A stretch of DNA of 64,000 nt from Amphirosellinia nigrospora (lineage: Eukaryota; Ascomycota; Sordariomycetes; Xylariales; Xylariaceae), in assembly GCA_004123355.1 (NCBI GenBank), contig SCHM01000004.1:1054001-1118000 (forward strand), in the 5' to 3' direction. Below, in pieces: positions 58,402 to 64,000 of this stretch. Position numbers and translations under genes: made by a program. Below the pieces are notes generated by a model, which was given only the letters and a program-made list of their open reading frames with translations, was not told the origin of the DNA and made no database searches. The first letter of the stretch is position 1, and the number at the start of each line of letters is the position of its first letter.

Positions 58402-59443
58402 TGGCCAACGCAAGGAATGGCGCAACTCCGCATGGGGTAAACCAAATAACTCTCTTGCAACAGGCACTGGCTAAACACCTGGATTACGCCCCGTATATAT
58501 TCTAAGCATTCACGTGTTGATTACTTGTATGGACTTCATTTGTCAAGCATAGCAACCTGTTGCCATCCAGCAACTGCTGATTTACCCTGACGATCCTGCG
58601 TGAGACTAAGGCGGGAAATAAAATGAGCATTTGCGACTGGCGTTGCGAATCTTGGTTCGTTTTGAGTGGCAACTCTTCCATTAATCCGCTTTATATTCTT
58701 CTGGTCGCGCTTTTGAACGCCGGGTAAAACTCGTACTCACTTTTCCTGGGAGGCGCTTTTGCTTGTAAGAGTAGGCCCTCGTTCATGGGCTGACTGCGTT
58801 TGTTTGGAGTAGCCTATAAGTCCAGTTTGCGTTTGGTTTGACCTGTGGAATCTGCGCGCAATTAGTTGTAGGTTATGATGTCACACAACATTACAAGGGG
58901 AGGAAGCCAAAGGCGTCGAGATCATAGACAATTGCCAGTGTGATTTTTCTTCTGAGGCAAAGAAACTGTTGCTAGAAAACATAATGAGACAAAGGTGATG
59001 ACAGGCAAGTTTCGCCTCAAACCTGAATAGGTGGTGATGGTTCACTCAGTCTTAACTTATACATCCAACATTCGATGATGTGGTTTGCAGGACTGTACTT
59101 GATATGGAGGGGTCCTTGGCCGAACTATGCTATAGCGACTTAGATAGCTATAATGAGGGTGCTATGTTTTACTCGGGAGCAATAGCCCACCTGTTTTACA
59201 TCATATAATCGCTGCAAGTGGATTTTTCTTAATAACAGGTATATTTAAACAATACGCAATATGTCGAGTGAAGTACAAAAGTTGTATGTACAACTAAATT
59301 ACAATGTATCTATCTATAAGTCTCGAGGGACGTCTAGACCGCAAATTAGTATGCTCAGTCGACCTGAGTAAAACGAATGCAGTTCTATCGTCATTCATTA
59401 ATGTGAAGCAAAGTCACACAGCCATCTGATATTTCATCTTCGT
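58402..59443. other. 1.0 kb intergenic, no gene seen
   Basis: Between convergent lrg1 and erg26. AT-leaning, no coding frame of note; holds both 3' UTRs. Confidence 0.5.
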
Positions 59444-60684
59444 CTATTTCCTTTGTGCTTTCCCTTCTTTTTCATGACTTCGTTGCTGCCTTCTCTGCTC
59501 TAGTGTCCACTGCACAGTACGCTTCACGCCGTCGTTGAGACTGACAAGCGGTTCGTAACCCAGTCGTCGGCGAGCCTTGGAAATGTCATAGTAGCGGGTC
59601 ATAGTGCTATAGATAATGCGCTGGCGAGTGAGGGTGGGTTGTCGGCGCAAGAGACTAGCGAAACATTCGCTCAAATATCCAAGCAGGAGGCCTACGTCGC
59701 GGCTCATTACCCACGCGTGGTCGGTCCCGCGTGGCGATCCTGCCTCCTCCAGATAGACCGCATCATATCCCAGAAATACACGGGGCTACCGTTGCTCACC
59801 AGGAAAGCCTCGCCATCAACCTTCTCGTGGTCGAGCGGTGCCGTTTTGGCCGCGTGTGTGACGAGCAGGGCACGCGCTGCTAGCAGATGTGCATGCGCCA
59901 CGTTCTCGACGTATGTGAAATCAAACATGTTTGTGTTCAAGCCCACTTGCACCTTGTCGTTGCCGCTCCGGTATACCCCTATCGCATGGTATACTAGCTG
60001 CATGTCGCCCTCGCCAAATATGCCCGACGGTCGGATGGCGGTTGTGAGCAGGTCGCTGCCTTGTGTGCGGTTGGCTTCTAGCACGAGTTGTTCGGCATGG
60101 GCCTATTGGGAAATATCGTCAGCTCGTCTCGTTTCCATTGAGAAGTTCACTACACCACCAGATGGGAGAAATAGATTGGACCAGGAGCGGAATTGATTGA
60201 CCTTTGTTTCGGAGTAATATTCAGACTGTAGTTTGCCGCGAATGACGGGGTACTCTTCATTCGCGTTGATCAGGTCGGACTTGTTGTCGCTGATCACACT
60301 AGCAGAGCTGGTGTAGACGAGCGCCTTGACATTGCTCTGCTGGCAGGCGGCGATGACGGCCCGCGTGCCCTCGACATTAACCTTGTAGAAGACCTGGTTG
60401 GAGACGGCGCCTGCGCCCTGTGCGGGCGGCGAGGCTGTGTGGATGACGACGTCGGGCTTCAGGCGGCCGAAGGCCTTCAGGAGACCGTCTGTGTCGGTGA
60501 TGTCGGCCTCGACGTACTCGACCCCGTCGCCGGCCGGCCGTCGGTTCCGCTGGCACTTGAGATCGATGACCGAGACCTCGCATTTCCAGTCGCGCAGAAG
60601 TACGTCCACGACGTGGTGGCCCAGGAAGCCGCACCCGCCAATGACGAGCACGCGGCCGAGCAGAGGCTGCTCGATGGGAGCCAT
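59444..60684 (-). CDS. erg26: Sterol-4-alpha-carboxylate 3-dehydrogenase (ERG26)
   Basis: NAD(P)-dependent decarboxylating dehydrogenase of the C-4 demethylation complex in ergosterol synthesis, at the ER. Exon 1 is 60684-60202, the intron GTCAAT..CAATAG, exon 2 60102-59444. Start MAPIEQPLLGRVLVIGGCGF with the nucleotide-binding GGCGFLG, then DVVIHTASPP, YKVNVEGTRAVIAACQ, LVYTSSASVI and the catalytic YSETK, whose Lys is the last codon of exon 1. Exon 2: AHAEQLVLEANRT, TAIRPSGIFGEGD, NMFDFTYVENVAHAHLLAAR, GSPVYFWDMMRSIWR, then (after one added base near 59,742-59,750) EAGSPRGTDHAWVM and RYYDISKARRRLGYEPLVSL. The donor GTCAAT is weaker than others here, but phase and sequence fit. Confidence 0.92.
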
Positions 60685-62653
60685 GGTTGGATGATGTGAA
60701 CGCGGTGTAAGTGGGCGGGCGCGTGTGGTCGAGTGTCGGCTCTGGGAAAGATTTGTTAAGACTGAGGTTGAACAGAATGATCAAAAGGAGGAAGATTCAG
60801 GAGAGGGGTCTCAATTGCAGTCAAGCAATTAATCTTGAATCTAAGCACTTACCTCGTAGCTGGTGATACTTAAATCTTTAGGCACATGTAATTTGTTGTC
60901 CAATCGCCAGTCTCGTATTCGTATCGAGTGATAGTAAGTACTTTAGGTAGAATGTAGTGACCCACTATGATACCCCTGTGCACGTGGGTTTAAGATCGCT
61001 TTTCCCAGGGTCCTAAGCCGCCTGAGCTTGAAGTTTTAATTAACATATTAACATAGCTTTTCAAATTTCTGTCTTATTTGAACTTATAGTAAGTGCACTT
61101 TCACTCCTTAATCCGTTCATGCAAGAGGTAGTAAATTCTCCATTTGAATGACAACAACCAGAATCATTTGTTTTGCATATTAGACGACCTTAATACACAT
61201 TTATGAGAGCAAAACGTCTTGCAAGGATGGACACTCTAAAGTAACTAAGTGTAAGACAGCAAAAGGGCACAATCGTCTAACCAACACAATTTCGTCCTCT
61301 AAGGCACCGGGAAAGCCGAAACGAGAAGCTATTTGTATACGTAACAAAATAGCTGCCTGGTGAAAATCTGTAGTGTGAGATACAGCAAACAAGCCGAGAG
61401 ACAATCGCGGGCTCTAAGGAGCGGTTGCTCCAGATGACCAAATCTCACAAGTTCACATTCTCTAGAAGCTCTAATAGTCTGTGGTTATAGTTAGTACTAG
61501 AACTTGACTCTTTGTCGGAAACAGTATGACAGTTATCGTATCATACATCCGAACCTCACAGGCCAGTATTTTGTAGTTGGCGAATCTTTTACGAAGCCGA
61601 AGGGGCATCTCTAGCCTATATACCCTAATAGCTTCGCAATCTCTTGCATCCGTATTCTCGTTGTCTCGGAGGTCGGGGGAAACGGGTAAATAAATAACCA
61701 AAGCCTTGTATAAAGGTTACACTCTAATTGGAGTCCCGGGTTCTGAGTCTATACGGGTACGCGACCCAGTCTGCCGGTACGTGTGACAATTCGCCAACAA
61801 TTCCAGCTGTATCGACGTTCAATATCTCGGACACTGCCACTTTCCGACAAAAGATGTGCATACTTGTTATCGAATAGCTATCATTGCTCTAACCTATTGC
61901 TTTTTACATGAACTAATAAGTTTATCTGTTATAAATAAAGGTATAAACTCTCTTTCTTATTGTGATTCAGTGTTTCCGCGTGGACTTTACCTTGAGTTTC
62001 TAGAATGTGCCAATCACCCTTTCACTGATTAGGACTCTGGATGCCTTGCGAAGTGTGACGGAAAGGAACCACCAGCACCAAGAGATGTAAAGAAATCGCG
62101 ACGATGTACCTACCTTAGGTAATATCTATTTACGCATGTGATGCATCTCTCAGGACCCCGCATTCAGGCCGTACTAGGTACCTACCTAGGTTAGGTAGTC
62201 TAGGCGCGCGGGATAACCCACCTGGCATTCAACCCGCCTGGTGGGCAGCGGCGGGCAGAATTACCTGAGGCAAGGCAGCAGGAAGCTGCCTTCGAGGTCA
62301 GCTCAACCTATTACAACGTAGATAGGTAATTGTACGACCTTTTATACACAATTATATGCAGGCGCGTCCTAGATTCCGTTTTCTTTTTCCATTGTACTTC
62401 CAGCGCTGCCTACAACCTTCTGATGCTGACCTACCTTCACCAACCATACCATATCACATCAACCTCTCCCACTTCGTACCTCTATATTTGAATCGAGTTT
62501 CCCAGCATCGTCCCTCGACCTAACCAGTTACCCACCCCCACTACCTACCGATCTATCTACTTAAGCATCTAACCTTAAGCGTCCGCATCACGTCCCCAAC
62601 ACGCCTCGGCCCTTTGATGAGGCGGCTAGCCTCGTCCTTGTCGCGTTGTCGCA
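60685..62653. promoter_or_regulatory. 2.0 kb divergent region, no gene seen
   Basis: Between divergent erg26 and the E2 gene. AT-rich from 60,850 to 62,000. Near 62,105-62,210 there is a dense group of TACCTAGG motifs, including ctaggtacctacctaggtta, just before the CT-rich E2 leader. Open frames lack family features. Confidence 0.5.
62171..62205. repeat. Clustered TAGGTACCTA palindromes
   Basis: Overlapping copies of ctaggtacctacctaggtta followed by taggtagtctagg. This is the densest of about fifteen such motifs found between genes in the window. Confidence 0.7.
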
Positions 62654-63999
62654 ATGGCAGACCAGTCTATCATTCGCATTACCAAGGTACGGCAGTCGTC
62701 GTGCTAGCATTACCCACCTGTTGCATGTTGCTGGTGTTTGGTCATCGACAAATAAGCTAACTGGCCCTTCCATGTCTAGGAAATCAGCGAGATTCAAAAG
62801 AATTCAGATTTATGTAAGAATCCCTTTAAAGACAGCCGCGGATGACAGCTGTGTCCCTAATGCCCGATCTGTTTAGCCCTTGCAGTGGCCTTTCGAGATC
62901 GCGATGTACGGAATGTCAAAGCTATGATAATCGGTCCCCACGAGACGCCATACGAGTTCGGATTCTTCGAGGTTCGTGCCAACGCCGGTGTCCGCCGTCC
63001 GTCTTAGCTCATATTCCTATGAAAACTAACAATTGTATTGTCATCAGTTTCTTTTAAATTCCACAAAGGTAACCAGAGTTTTCTCCCTAAGCTTAGATAT
63101 TGCGAGCAGCCCTGCTAATCCCACCCGCCTCGTCCAGACTATCCCGCAAGTCGCCCGCCGTGACCTGCACCACCACTAATGGTGGCCGATGTCGGTTTAA
63201 TCCGAACATCTATGCTACCGGGAAAGTTTGCCTGTGAGTCCAAATTCAACGCTTTCTTGTTGGGCCTCACTAAAGTATAATATCCGCTAGGTCTATTCTC
63301 GGGTAACTACAGCCCTCTTACTCCTTTCCTCGCCCACTTCTATCTCTAATATCACGGTAGTACATGGCGAGGGGAACCAGGTGAACAATGGTCTCCCGCC
63401 CAGGGCTTAGAGTCCATCTTAATTTCCATTCAGAGTCTCATGTCCTCGAATCCTTATGAAAACGAGCCTGGTTTTGAGCATGCGAACGAGGTATCGGATA
63501 AGACAAACCAACAAAACTACGTCGCCAAGGTAAGCATGGTGTGGATTCCAAGGTAGTACAACAGCTTATGGTCAATGCATAGATTCGACATGAAAGTTTA
63601 CGTATTTCCGTCATCCAAAAGCTAGAAGGCTTCCTTGGTATCTCCTCGACGGGCGATATGCCTACTACTCCAGTTGAATACGATCCTATGGCCGACGCTA
63701 TTGATCTAGAGGATCCAAGCATACCTTGGGAGCCGTTCAGAGATTTGTATAAGCGTCGGTTTCTATGGTATTACGATACTTACCTCGAGGCCATTAAACA
63801 GGCGAAGAAAGAAGTCAATGATGGCGAATCGTTCGTCCGTATGCCTTTTGAGGGTGATAACAACACCATGAATGGCACATTTAACTATGCCGCGCTGGAG
63901 GAGCGTTTACAGAAGATTAGGTCCGCACTCGATTTGGAGGTAGAAAGATGGGCCACAGAGGGGATTTCCGCGAAAAACAAAACACTACTGTCCCTGTAA
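62654..63999 (+). CDS. UBE2Z-like ubiquitin-conjugating enzyme E2
   Basis: Ubiquitin (or ubiquitin-like) carrier enzyme. Eight exons: 62654-62686, 62780-62813, 62877-62971, 63048-63068, 63138-63233, 63291-63302, 63361-63529 and 63583-63999. The catalytic core reads [55 protein letters not shown] with the active-site Cys in GKVCLSILGTW, then [20 protein letters not shown] and [10 protein letters not shown]. The C-terminal extension past the UBC fold ([39 protein letters not shown]) is typical of UBE2Z/Use1-like E2s. Exons 4 and 5 each lack one base (T run at about 63,050; C run at about 63,143); with both restored all phases agree. Exon 6 is only 12 bases. The stop is two bases from the end of the window. 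Confidence 0.9.
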
Positions 64000-64000
64000 A

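Noticed and set aside
1-64000. Transposons, virus-like elements or CRISPR arrays
   Set aside because: No transposase, reverse transcriptase, capsid or long terminal repeat signature was seen, and no regular spaced repeats.

Overview
The window is nuclear DNA from a filamentous ascomycete (Pezizomycotina, most likely a Sordariomycete). Supporting this are short introns with GTAAGT/GTACGT-type donors, a CHK2 kinase of the PRD-4 type, an LRG1-type LIM-RhoGAP, fungal-only families (Atg33, the CorA-like two-helix membrane family) and dispersed TACCTAGGTA-type palindromes between genes. About 24 protein genes can be supported. I see no rRNA, convincing tRNA, CRISPR, intact transposon, virus-like element or secondary-metabolite cluster.

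Layout: 1-3.2 kb no recognisable gene; 3.2-5.3 kb C2H2 regulator (+); 6.4-7.3 kb complex I accessory subunit (-); 8.0-9.2 kb SIL1 (+); 11.2-14.2 kb single-pass membrane protein (+); 14.6-15.4 kb 3-hydroxyanthranilate dioxygenase (-); 16.3-17.5 kb Ctr copper transporter (+); 18.0-19.2 kb PCD1-like Nudix hydrolase (-); 19.5-24.8 kb three uncharacterised genes (-); 26.7-29.0 kb CHK2/PRD-4 (+); 30.5-32.4 kb CorA-like membrane protein (+); 32.5-33.7 kb peroxisomal 2,4-dienoyl-CoA reductase (-); 36.0-36.8 kb Atg33-like (+); 37.6-38.4 kb GOS1 SNARE (-); 39.0-39.7 kb ribosomal protein L35 (+); 41.5-43.3 kb Zap1-like zinc-finger factor (-); 44.6-45.3 kb small MGN-starting protein (+); 45.6-49.4 kb PRP5 helicase (-); 50.1-51.2 kb mitochondrial HMG-box protein (+); 51.6-52.9 kb conserved unknown (-); 54.9-58.4 kb LRG1 (+); 59.4-60.7 kb ERG26 (-); 62.7-64.0 kb UBE2Z-like E2 (+). 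From 30.5 kb to the end, thirteen genes alternate strand without exception.

The genes are mostly housekeeping and do not form one pathway: respiration, ER folding, NAD synthesis, copper uptake, DNA-damage/clock signalling, peroxisomal beta-oxidation, mitophagy, Golgi traffic, translation, splicing, mtDNA packaging, Rho/cell-wall signalling, sterol synthesis and ubiquitin transfer.

The strongest unexpected signal concerns the sequence itself. Most of these genes carry apparent single-base frameshifts, many at short homopolymers and many repaired by adding one base, with conserved protein and good splice sites on both sides. This looks like unpolished long-read sequence rather than gene decay. 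Naive gene calls here will be wrong: PRP5 breaks into at least five pieces and the peroxisomal SKL signal of the dienoyl-CoA reductase is hidden. I found no convincing undescribed multi-gene system. The best biological leads are the three adjacent unknown genes at 19.5-24.8 kb, the very small coding exons in RPL35 and the E2, the perfect strand alternation, and the dispersed palindromes.
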